NCBI RefSeq assembly: GCF_002891295.1
Contig: NZ_LGUI01000001.1
Location: 992,001-1,056,000 of the forward strand
Origin: Streptomyces eurocidicus
GTDB lineage: Bacteria > Actinomycetota > Actinomycetes > Streptomycetales > Streptomycetaceae
Reading direction: 5' to 3'
Length of the DNA: 64,000 bases
Positions 18,551-25,105 of this stretch are shown one piece after another. Position 1 is the first letter of the stretch, and each line of letters starts with the position of its first letter. A model generated the notes under the pieces. That model was not told where the DNA came from. It worked only from the letters and a program-made list of their open reading frames with translations, and searched no databases. The translations under genes and the position numbers were made by a program.

Positions 18551-18766
18551 TCAAGCGGCGCGTTGGGCGGTGCGGAGACGGGTGACGTAGGCGGCGGGGG
18601 CGTCGGCGGGGACGCGGCGGAGACGGCCGACAGGCACGGACTCCAGCTCTCCGGAACGGATGAGTCCGTAGCACGTGGTCCGGCCGATGCGGAGTCGGCG
18701 AGCGGCCTCTTCGACGGTGAGCAGGACAAGGGTGGAATCAACAGCGGCGACGTCGGCCGTGTCCAT
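18551..18766 (-). CDS. xis: Excisionase, MerR-like helix-turn-helix
   Basis: A 71-residue DNA-binding protein. LLTVEEAARRLRIGRTTCYG followed by LIRSGELESVPVGRLRRVP is the excisionase-type winged helix. In pSAM2-like elements Xis helps the integrase excise the element. It is transcribed just ahead of int, with hairpin A1 between them. The TGCGTCA repeats lie immediately upstream and could be its binding sites or its promoter operators. Confidence 0.9.
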   Translation of the reverse strand: MDTADVAAVDSTLVLLTVEEAARRLRIGRTTCYGLIRSGELESVPVGRLRRVPADAPAAYVTRLRTAQRAA

Positions 18767-18813
18767 GTAGAGATCCCCTTCGATCAGGTCGGGCTGTCCG
18801 AAGTGCGGATTTC

Positions 18814-19019
18814 TGCGTCATTGCGTCATCAGCGTCATTCGGGCCTCTGACCTGTGGTTTTGTCTGACGCAGTGGTTTGGGGGTGCGTCATTGGCGTGTC
18901 ATGGGCTGCGTCATCTGGTGACGCGGATGACGCAGGATGACGCGGGCACCGCCGTCTGCGTCATGCTTCTAGCCGCAGGTCAGGGGCCGGTTTCCCGCCC
19001 GCGTGACGCACATGACGCA
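18814..19019. repeat. Iteron-like cluster of TGCGTCAT / ATGACGCA
   Basis: About a dozen copies of TGCGTCA or its complement, some with one mismatch. Clear copies start at 18814, 18822, 18865, 18884, 18907, 18927, 18957, 19004 and 19012; near matches are at 18831, 18919 and 18937. They occur in both orientations in the 449-base gap between the replication operon end and xis. This could be a replication origin recognised by the element's replication proteins or a multi-site operator for xis/int. Confidence 0.85.
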
Positions 19020-19146
19020 GCGTCCCTTCTCTTAGGACAAAAGAAGGGGTGGTGTCTGTTGTGGTGCGGTGCCGCTTCAAGCGCGAAGACTGACTAAGGA
19101 GCCGCTGCGCGGCGCGACCCTCGGGCGGCGGCGTTGCCGCCGAAGA

Positions 19147-19189
19147 GCAAGAAGAGCACCCCGGGCGTGGGCCAGGGTGCTCTTCTTGC
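19147..19189 (-). terminator. Terminator of the replication operon
   Basis: GCAAGAAGAGCACCC (19147-19161) pairs perfectly over 15 bp with 19175-19189, with a 13-nt loop. It lies 27 bases after the stop of the ATPase gene on the minus strand. It is the strongest hairpin in the element and should isolate replication transcription from xis/int. Confidence 0.85.
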
Positions 19190-19215
19190 TTGTTCCCGGG
19201 GCTGTGGTGCGCCGG

Positions 19216-20688
19216 TCAGAGCATCGGCTCTTGCTGGTGCGGCGGGGTCGGGCGTCGGGTCATGTCGATGTAGCGGCCCTCTTGGGTGCGGCCCCAGTCG
19301 ATCAGGACGCCCCGGGCGGCGAGGGTGGGCTGGAGGCGCTTGAGCCGGTCGGAGAGGACCTTTCCCGTCGTCGGCCACCCCTTTGGCAGCGGGCGCAGTT
19401 CGTCGCCGCTGTGGAGGCGGCTGAGGCAGTGCAGCCACTCGGTGGAGGTCATCCGCTGCTCCGCACCCGCCTCGATGCTGTCGGCGTGCCTGAGGACGGT
19501 CTGCGCGAGAAGGTCACCCTCGATGACGTCGTCGTTCAGGTCGTCCAGGCTGGCCCGGTACGCGGCGAGCGCGCCAAGACCCGTCGCCACGTCGAGCTGC
19601 GCGCACAGGTGCGCGAAGTCCGCCATCCGCAGGTCCGTGGGGGTCTCCGCGTCAGCCGCACGGACCTTGACCGTGAGGTCGAGCAGGGACCCGAGAACGG
19701 CCGGCAGAGCCTCCGCGTACTCCGCCCACAGCTCCGCCTCGGTGCGCCGGACGCGTGGGCGTTCCAGGCGCAGGGGCAGGAGGCGTTCGGCGAGGTCGGG
19801 CCGGATGACGCCCACGTCGATGCCGGTCAGCAGCATCGGGCGGCGGTAGCGGGCGCGGACGACGTCGCCGTCGGTGTACAGGGCACGCTTGACGTTCTCG
19901 GCTCCGGTGACGATGCAGCACATGGCGTCGGACAGGTCCGGGGTCATGTGGGAGAGGTTGTCCAGGGCGGTGACCCATCCGGCCGCCACGGCCGCGATCA
20001 GGTTCTCCTCGTCCTTCGGGGCCCGGCGCAGGTCCCCGCTCATGCCCTCGATGATCCGTACGAGCATCCGGCCGCCGGTGGACTTGCCCGCCCCCTGCGG
20101 CCCGGTGAGGAACGGGGCGGGGACGGGCACGGACGGCCCCAGGCAGCCGATGAGCCAGGCGATGGCCAGGCATTCGGTCTGCGCGGTGGCGAAGCTGCAC
20201 AGCCGCAGCAACAGGTCGATGCCCTTGCCGTCGGTGTCCTTGGCCGGCAGGGGAAGTTCCCCGGTGAGCTGGGTGCGCCGCCAGCACACCTCGCACGGGT
20301 CGGGGATGGCGATGTCCCAGCCGGTGGGGTGGATACGGACGGATCGCCCGTCGTTGCGGCCCAGGTCGAGCCACGTCGCGCCGTCGAACCCCGGGGCGAC
20401 GCGGATATGGACGGGCTGTACGTCCTCGGTCAGCGCGAGTGCTTCGATCAAGTCCAACGCCTCCTTGAGCGCGGTCCCGTTGAACACGCCGTACCCGTCG
20501 CGGAAGAGGCCGACCATGAGTTCCTGCCGGTGGCTGCCCGTCGTGCCCTGCGAGCGGATCGGGCGGGCCACGGGGTGGCCGTTCTTCTGCGCGTACACGG
20601 TCCCGTCAGCGGTGCGGAAATACCGGAAGTACTCCTGTGCGTAGTCGGTGATGATCTCGCGGGCCGGAGTCTTGTCGTCGTCGGCCAT
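19216..20688 (-). CDS. AICE replication ATPase/helicase-like protein
   Basis: A 490-residue protein partnered with the primase-polymerase gene two bases upstream. A P-loop, GPQGAGKSTGGRM, lies near residue 200, followed by an acidic DNLSHMTPDLSDAMCC region and an arginine-rich sensor segment (LLPLRLERPRVRR). The N-terminal 150 residues carry a CEVCWRR pair. The layout recalls P4-type or phage replication helicases that unwind DNA for a prim-pol. The ATG is at 20688. It is probably the helicase of the RepPP-type replication module; that is inference from pairing. Confidence 0.78.
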   Translation of the reverse strand: MADDDKTPAREIITDYAQEYFRYFRTADGTVYAQKNGHPVARPIRSQGTTGSHRQELMVGLFRDGYGVFNGTALKEALDLIEALALTEDVQPVHIRVAPGFDGATWLDLGRNDGRSVRIHPTGWDIAIPDPCEVCWRRTQLTGELPLPAKDTDGKGIDLLLRLCSFATAQTECLAIAWLIGCLGPSVPVPAPFLTGPQGAGKSTGGRMLVRIIEGMSGDLRRAPKDEENLIAAVAAGWVTALDNLSHMTPDLSDAMCCIVTGAENVKRALYTDGDVVRARYRRPMLLTGIDVGVIRPDLAERLLPLRLERPRVRRTEAELWAEYAEALPAVLGSLLDLTVKVRAADAETPTDLRMADFAHLCAQLDVATGLGALAAYRASLDDLNDDVIEGDLLAQTVLRHADSIEAGAEQRMTSTEWLHCLSRLHSGDELRPLPKGWPTTGKVLSDRLKRLQPTLAARGVLIDWGRTQEGRYIDMTRRPTPPHQQEPML

Positions 20689-20690
20689 GG

Positions 20691-21569
20691 TCACAGGCCC
20701 AACCTGGTGCGGGCGTTGGCCCACGCCGCGGTGCAGTGCCGGGGAGACTCGCCCTTGGCCTGCGCGGCGGTGAACAGCCGCGCGACATGGACGTCCGTGA
20801 GGCAGCCGCACCGGCCATGCGCGGACAGCACGGCCAGGAACGTCCGGTACACGGTGGCGTGGACCTGGCCGCGGGCCTCGGTGATGCGCTGCTCGGCCAT
20901 GGCAATGCCACGCTCCAGATAGGCGGACGTACGGTGCCGGCACTCCCCGCCGCCGGCAAGCGCGGGCACGGCGACGACAGGCCGGGCCGCGGGGGACTTC
21001 TTCACGGCCAGCGCGCGCACGGCGCCGGGCAGATCGGTCACGGTGCCGACGCCGGGGCCGAGCCACCGCGCGTAGGACATGAGCGACTTGAGGTCGACGC
21101 CCGCGCGCACAGCGTTCGCGGACTGCATCGCCCCCCGGTAGATCCAGTGCTCTCCCCGCGTCGTCGCTACCGTGCGGGTGGCGGGCAGGGTCTCACGGGC
21201 CCATGCGATAGCAGCCGCGTCGTCCAGGTCGACCACCGTCAGCCCCGCCCCACCGGGGTGGTAGGCGACGGCCGCCGCCTCACGCCACGCCGGCGCCCAC
21301 GTCGACGAGGTGAGAACGTCGGGGTCGGTGGTCGCGGCGGCCCACGCGTGGCACACGTCGAGGCACCGGCAGGGGCCCGCGTTCTTCATGTTCGGCCGGC
21401 CCCCGCAGGCGTTCTTGGCGCAGGCACGGCAGTTGCCGAACGGCACCTTGCCCGCCCGCAGGGGCAGCACAGGAACGCCGACCGCCGCCAAGTCCAGCGC
21501 GGCGCGCAGGGGGTTGCCGTCCGGGTAATTCCCGCGGGCGGGGCGCCGGGCCTTGCAGTCAGGTGTCAT
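20691..21569 (-). CDS. Bifunctional DNA primase/polymerase (prim-pol) of the AICE
   Basis: A 292-residue protein. The N-terminus has ALDLAAVGVPVLPLRAGKVP, then a cysteine-rich zinc-binding stretch (CRACAKNACGG, CRCLDVC). The prim-pol catalytic acid motif VVDLDD follows, then HWIYRG and SYARWLGPGVG, the normal order for D5N/AEP-type primases. It should prime and extend element DNA. It is translated with the downstream ATPase (2-base gap). Its AGGAG site lies inside an inverted repeat (21576-21582 with 21604-21610) that could hide it. Confidence 0.88.
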   Translation of the reverse strand: MTPDCKARRPARGNYPDGNPLRAALDLAAVGVPVLPLRAGKVPFGNCRACAKNACGGRPNMKNAGPCRCLDVCHAWAAATTDPDVLTSSTWAPAWREAAAVAYHPGGAGLTVVDLDDAAAIAWARETLPATRTVATTRGEHWIYRGAMQSANAVRAGVDLKSLMSYARWLGPGVGTVTDLPGAVRALAVKKSPAARPVVAVPALAGGGECRHRTSAYLERGIAMAEQRITEARGQVHATVYRTFLAVLSAHGRCGCLTDVHVARLFTAAQAKGESPRHCTAAWANARTRLGL

Positions 21570-21608
21570 GCTGTAGGTCTCCTGTTCTGCTACGTTGGGA
21601 ATCGGAGA

Positions 21609-21654
21609 CCGTGGGCGTCGGGCTGTCCTTGTCCGGGAGTGCCGCCGCCCACGG
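21609..21654 (-). ncRNA. Leader stem-loop A2 upstream of prim-pol
   Basis: CCGTGGGCG (21609-21617) pairs with CGCCCACGG (21646-21654), with further CGG/CCG pairing inside. The minus-strand loop contains CACTCCCGGACAAGGACAG, the A-family loop with one extra A. It lies 39 bases before the start codon. Its outer edge overlaps the anti-ribosome-site arm at 21604-21610 by two bases, so the two structures compete. Confidence 0.55.
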
Positions 21655-21690
21655 GCAGAGCAAGAAGGGCAGTTCGTTGCTGTAGCCGCC

Positions 21691-21730
21691 GGGGCGGCCT
21701 CAGATCATTGGCGTGAGACGGGGGCCGCCC
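21691..21730 (-). ncRNA. Stem-loop B2 between methyltransferase and prim-pol
   Basis: GGGCGGCC (21692-21699) pairs with GGCCGCCC (21723-21730). The loop contains GATCATTGGCGTGAGACG (plus-strand sense), shared with B1 at 23127-23145. It lies 70 bases after the methyltransferase stop and could terminate that gene. Confidence 0.55.
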
Positions 21731-21800
21731 TCGGCATTCCTAGGAGTGGGCAGGACAGGGGACTGGTCGGCGAGATCGGGCGGCCGCCCCTGGTACGCCT

Positions 21801-23078
21801 CTAGGCGATGTCCAGGGCGAGCTGGGACGGCGCCGGGCCCGTAGCTTCAGCGAGGGTGGCGAGCAGCGTGCTGTAGGCGAGGGCGGCCTGATGGATGACG
21901 ACGCCGTTGCCGAGGATCTTGAGCTGGTCGGAGCGGGACAGGCCCAGGTCCGCCCCTGTCACCCAGCCGGGGTCGGCGCCCATCATCCATTCGACGAAGG
22001 CCGGGGACAGGCGGCGGTTGCCTTTGGTGCCGGGTTCGGTCGGCTCCGGGGCGGGGCGGCCGAGGGCGTGTTCCCAGCGGTGGATGGCGGGGCCGTAGTC
22101 GGTGCCGTTGGTGGCCACCCACCGCCCATCCAGGCGGACGGCCTGGCCGGGGAGGTAGTAGGTTCCGGCCCGGTCGCGCTGGTTGGGGCCGCCGTGGGGG
22201 CCGTCGGACGCTTTGGGTGTGGGCAGCAGGTTGACCACTACCTCGTTCAGCGGGCGGGAGTTGGACTCCATCAGGTTGGAGGCGCCGGATTTCCAGTCGC
22301 GTGCCGCGGGGGTGGGCAGCAGCGTCACGGCGGTGCGCAGGTTCATGCCGCCCCGCCGTTTGGGGGAGGTCCCGGGGCCTCCGGTCCCGTCGGCGGCGGC
22401 GGGGGTGGGCAGGAGGCTTATCCGTCCGTCGGGGGCAGCAAGAAGACCACTTCGTCCTCCAGCGTGGGCCCGTGCCCGCCGGCCCGGCGTTTGTCCGGGT
22501 GCTGGGGTCCCCCGTTGCGCCCGAGCTGGGAGGTGGGGGTCTTCAGCAGCGGGATAGGCGACGGCGAACCAGCGGTCGCGCCGGTGGCAGGCGCCGACTT
22601 CGGGATCTCCAGCGCGTAGGCACATCCACCGCGCGTCGTACCCGCACGCGGCCAGGTCGGCCGCGACGACGTCGAGTCCCCGGCTGCGGATGGCGGCGAC
22701 GTTCTCCAGGAACACGAGTCGGGGTCGAAGGTGGCGAACGGCGGTGGCGATGGTTTTCCACAGTCCGGAGCGGTCACCGGCGATCCCTCCCCGAGGTCCG
22801 GCGTTGGAGATGTCCTGGCAGGGGAAGCCGGCGGTCAGCGCCGCCGGGCGCGGCAGCGCGGCAGACAGCTCCAGCCAGTCGACGGCCGTGATGTCACCCA
22901 GGTTGCGGGCACGCGGCAGGCGCGCGGCCAGCAGCCGGGACGCGGCCGGGTCCCTCTCACCGACCACGACCGCGGGCAGGCCCGTGACGGCTTCCACGGC
23001 CAGGTCCAGCGCACCGGACCCGGTACACAAGCTGATGTTGCCGCCCTCCAGCGGCGCGGCAGGGGCGGGTTGGGTCAT
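21801..23078 (-). CDS. C5-cytosine DNA methyltransferase (orphan)
   Basis: A 425-residue Dcm-type enzyme. Motif I-like region is LCTGSGALDLAVEA (about 16), motif IV is GFPCQDIS with the catalytic Cys near residue 86, motif VI is FLENVAA, and the C-terminal motif X is LKILGNGVVIHQ. The target recognition region (about 210-330) is long, with several LLPTPxAxD repeats. There is no adjacent restriction endonuclease. It probably methylates element or host DNA to escape host restriction during mating; specificity is unknown. B-type stem-loops lie on both sides. Confidence 0.92.
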   Translation of the reverse strand: MTQPAPAAPLEGGNISLCTGSGALDLAVEAVTGLPAVVVGERDPAASRLLAARLPRARNLGDITAVDWLELSAALPRPAALTAGFPCQDISNAGPRGGIAGDRSGLWKTIATAVRHLRPRLVFLENVAAIRSRGLDVVAADLAACGYDARWMCLRAGDPEVGACHRRDRWFAVAYPAAEDPHLPARAQRGTPAPGQTPGRRARAHAGGRSGLLAAPDGRISLLPTPAAADGTGGPGTSPKRRGGMNLRTAVTLLPTPAARDWKSGASNLMESNSRPLNEVVVNLLPTPKASDGPHGGPNQRDRAGTYYLPGQAVRLDGRWVATNGTDYGPAIHRWEHALGRPAPEPTEPGTKGNRRLSPAFVEWMMGADPGWVTGADLGLSRSDQLKILGNGVVIHQAALAYSTLLATLAEATGPAPSQLALDIA

Positions 23079-23113
23079 GCTGGAGCCTCCACTTGTCTGA
23101 GGGTGGGTGGAAG

Positions 23114-23158
23114 CGAGGGCGGCCCCGGATCATTGGCGTGAGACGGGGGCCGCCCTCG
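23114..23158 (-). ncRNA. Stem-loop B1 upstream of the methyltransferase
   Basis: CGAGGGCGGCCCC (23114-23126) pairs perfectly over 13 bp with 23146-23158. The 19-nt loop GGATCATTGGCGTGAGACG recurs in B2. It starts six bases after the stop of the 179-residue gene and ends 35 bases before the methyltransferase start. Confidence 0.6.
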
Positions 23159-23164
23159 GCGTAG

Positions 23165-23704
23165 CTACAGGTCGTGGTGGGCGCGCAGCCAGGCCGCGTA
23201 CTCCTGGCGGAGGTAGCCGCGCGGGTGCGTCCAGGTGTCGGGGTGCTCGGGCCAGTAGGGGTCGCCGCTGTGGTTGCCATCGCCGGTCCGGTCGATCTCG
23301 ATCAGACGGCGGGCGGCATCGGCGGCCAGCTCGTCAGCGTCGCCGTAGCGGGCGCCGTCAGGGTCGGAGAGCGCCAGACGATCCAGAACGGCGGCCTTAC
23401 GAAGCCAGAACTCCCGGGAGACCGGGTGCAGCACGCCCGTGCGCACGAGGTACTCGGTGGTCCACCCGATCTCGCTCCCGACCTCCGGGGCCATGGCGTA
23501 CGCGTCCTCGGGGGTGATCCAGGGGGCAGGCTCGGGCCGGTTGCCAACGGTGGGAGGCTGGTGGTCGGCGGTGACGTACAGCCGTTCCATGTCCGTGTGC
23601 CGCAAGGGCAGGTGCCTCACCGCGCTGGTGTGGAAGGCGCTGTTCAGGGCGGTGGTGACGCGTTCGGTGTCGGCGGGGTCGCAGATGATCCGGATCTCGA
23701 ACAC
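23165..23704 (-). CDS. Hypothetical AICE protein, 179 residues
   Basis: Not assigned to a function. The first 45 residues (FEIRIICDPADTERVTTALN) look like a small alpha/beta domain. The rest is mixed, with acidic and aromatic segments (PYWPEHPDTWTHPRGYL). No membrane segment or signal peptide. It is co-directional with the methyltransferase and lies 15 bases downstream of the 91-residue gene. Coding is supported by composition, start context and its place in the operon. Confidence 0.7.
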   Translation of the reverse strand: MFEIRIICDPADTERVTTALNSAFHTSAVRHLPLRHTDMERLYVTADHQPPTVGNRPEPAPWITPEDAYAMAPEVGSEIGWTTEYLVRTGVLHPVSREFWLRKAAVLDRLALSDPDGARYGDADELAADAARRLIEIDRTGDGNHSGDPYWPEHPDTWTHPRGYLRQEYAAWLRAHHDL

Positions 23705-23719
23705 GGGGACCTCTCGTTT

Positions 23720-23995
23720 CTAGTAGGGGGGTTCGTCGCTGTACCCGTTGGCGTTCCACGGGTTGCCGCCCTCGCGGCGGAGCCGGGGCAGGGGGAGCAG
23801 GACCCAGTAGCGGTTTTCGTCCCAGCAGGGGCAGGGGTCCCAGTCCGTGCCGGCGTACTCGCCGGTCTCGGGGGCGCCGTAGTCGTATTCGGTGCCGCCC
23901 TCGCCGCCGCAGGCGGGGCAGTCGGGGCGGGGCGTGTCGGTCAGGACCAGGAGCCTTCGCGGCCAGGTCAGGACGCGTAAGCGCAGTCGGGGCAT
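23720..23995 (-). CDS. Hypothetical small zinc-finger-like AICE protein
   Basis: A 91-residue protein with a basic N-terminus (MPRLRLRVLTWPRRLLVL) and the cysteine cluster CPACGGEGG followed by CPCW about 40 residues later. The CxxCGGxGG pattern recalls DnaJ-type zinc knuckles often seen in small Streptomyces plasmid proteins. Function unknown. It lies 16 bases after the Spd-like membrane gene and 15 before the 179-residue gene, so they are probably co-transcribed. Confidence 0.6.
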   Translation of the reverse strand: MPRLRLRVLTWPRRLLVLTDTPRPDCPACGGEGGTEYDYGAPETGEYAGTDWDPCPCWDENRYWVLLPLPRLRREGGNPWNANGYSDEPPY

Positions 23996-24011
23996 GGGGG
24001 TTGATCTCCTG

Positions 24012-24479
24012 TCAGCCGTGGAACGTGTTCCGTTTGATGACGGCTTTGCGGATGTTGACCGTGGTCCCGCCCCGGTGGCCGTGTGCGCTGAAGACCTGCA
24101 CGGCGATCCAGCCGCCGAAGATGACGGCGGCGAGGATGACGAGTTGGGTGACCAGGGCGGTCAGGGCGGTGATGAAGGCGGTGAGCATGAGCAGTCCGCC
24201 GGACAGGGCGAGGAACCCCACGCCCCCGAGCGCGATGTTCACGGCCGCGCGGGAGACGGCCGGCTTGGCGACGCCCGGTTCGGGCTTGGCCGGCGCGATG
24301 GCGTAGCCGGTGACGACACGGCCGTCCGGGAGGACAACGCTCGCCACAGCCGGGATGGTGCCGGGCTGCACGGGCACGCACGGGGCGGTGTGCGCGGGGG
24401 TGAGCGGGGCGGGGGTGTGGACTTCGACGGCCGCCGTCTCGTGTGCGGCCGGACGGCCGTACGCGGTGGGTTCGTTCAC
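24012..24479 (-). CDS. Spd-like membrane protein of the AICE
   Basis: A 155-residue protein. An extended alanine/proline-rich N-terminal half is followed by two or three hydrophobic helices (about residues 78-135: AVNIALGGVGFLALSGGLL and LVTQLVILAAVIFGG) and a basic tail. Spread (Spd) proteins of Streptomyces plasmids are small membrane proteins that move plasmid DNA between hyphal compartments. Placement downstream of tra fits this. GTG start follows GAGGGGAG. The exact Spd class is not certain. Confidence 0.68.
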   Translation of the reverse strand: MNEPTAYGRPAAHETAAVEVHTPAPLTPAHTAPCVPVQPGTIPAVASVVLPDGRVVTGYAIAPAKPEPGVAKPAVSRAAVNIALGGVGFLALSGGLLMLTAFITALTALVTQLVILAAVIFGGWIAVQVFSAHGHRGGTTVNIRKAVIKRNTFHG

Positions 24480-24499
24480 GGTGCTGCTCTCCCCTCGGG

Positions 24500-24694
24500 T
24501 CAGCGGCCGACGCCGGGCATGGCGTCGGTGACGGCGGTGACGAGCTGGTTGACGGTGTCGGCCGCCCCGGTGTGGGCGAGGTAGAAGCCGAAGAGCGTGA
24601 TGGCGACGGCCGCCCCGGCGCCGACGGCCTTGAACCGCAGGAGCAGCACGACGCCGACGGCGAGCAGCAGGATGAGCGGGATGGTGAGGGTCAC
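24500..24694 (-). CDS. Small Spd-like membrane protein
   Basis: A 64-residue protein with two hydrophobic helices (IPLILLLAVGVVLLLRF and VAITLFGFYLAHTG) and an amphipathic C-terminus. It recurs in this position in AICEs, from memory, between tra and other spread genes. It overlaps nothing and is spaced 20 bases from its downstream neighbour. Probably part of the intramycelial spreading machinery. Confidence 0.7.
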   Translation of the reverse strand: MTLTIPLILLLAVGVVLLLRFKAVGAGAAVAITLFGFYLAHTGAADTVNQLVTAVTDAMPGVGR

Positions 24695-24712
24695 GGGTGC
24701 TCCCGGCGGGGG

Positions 24713-24964
24713 TCAGCGGGTGCCGGCGCGGTAGGTGCGCGCGGCGCGGTTGTAGATCCAGCGGCCGACGCGGATGCGCTTGCCGGTGGCCTCGCAGCGG
24801 CGGCAGTCCCGGCCGCGCCGGGTCTTGCCCTTGCGGTCGGTCTTGAGTTCGTGGCCCATTCCGTCGCACTTGCGGCAGTCCCCGAACGGGCTGAGCCAGC
24901 ACGTGACGACGTAACCGAGGGTGACTATCAGCAGGAAGGCGGTAGCGAGCGCGGCAAGGCTCAT
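24713..24964 (-). CDS. Small membrane protein with DnaJ-like cysteine motifs
   Basis: An 83-residue protein: one N-terminal transmembrane helix (ALATAFLLIVTLGYVVTCWL), then CRKCDGMGHE and CRRCEATGK, a pair of CxxCxGxG-type zinc motifs, and an arginine-rich tail. Cytoplasmic zinc-binding domain tethered to the membrane. It is the first gene after the tra-proximal palindromes and likely belongs to the spread module. Confidence 0.68.
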   Translation of the reverse strand: MSLAALATAFLLIVTLGYVVTCWLSPFGDCRKCDGMGHELKTDRKGKTRRGRDCRRCEATGKRIRVGRWIYNRAARTYRAGTR

Positions 24965-25005
24965 CAGGGGCCTCTCAGAGGGGCTGAAGGGGGTTTCCGC
25001 AGGTC

Positions 25006-25092
25006 GGCCGCTAGGTGCTAGCGGCCTGATCAGGGGCGGTTTGGGTCGCTAGCAGGGTCGCTACCGGTAGCGACGTCCGCCACTACCGGTAG
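25006..25092. promoter_or_regulatory. Palindrome cluster downstream of tra, candidate clt (transfer) locus
   Basis: Three nested inverted repeats lie between the tra stop and the next gene. GGCCGCTAG-GTG-CTAGCGGCC is at 25006-25026, the 18-bp palindrome GTCGCTACCGGTAGCGAC at 25057-25074, and a second CTACCGGTAG core at 25083-25092. GGTCGCTAGC at 25044-25053 repeats the same half-site. In pSVH1/pSAM2 systems the TraB recognition locus clt lies near the 3' end of tra. Assignment is inference. Confidence 0.5.
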
Positions 25093-25105
25093 CGGGCTGC
25101 GAGAC

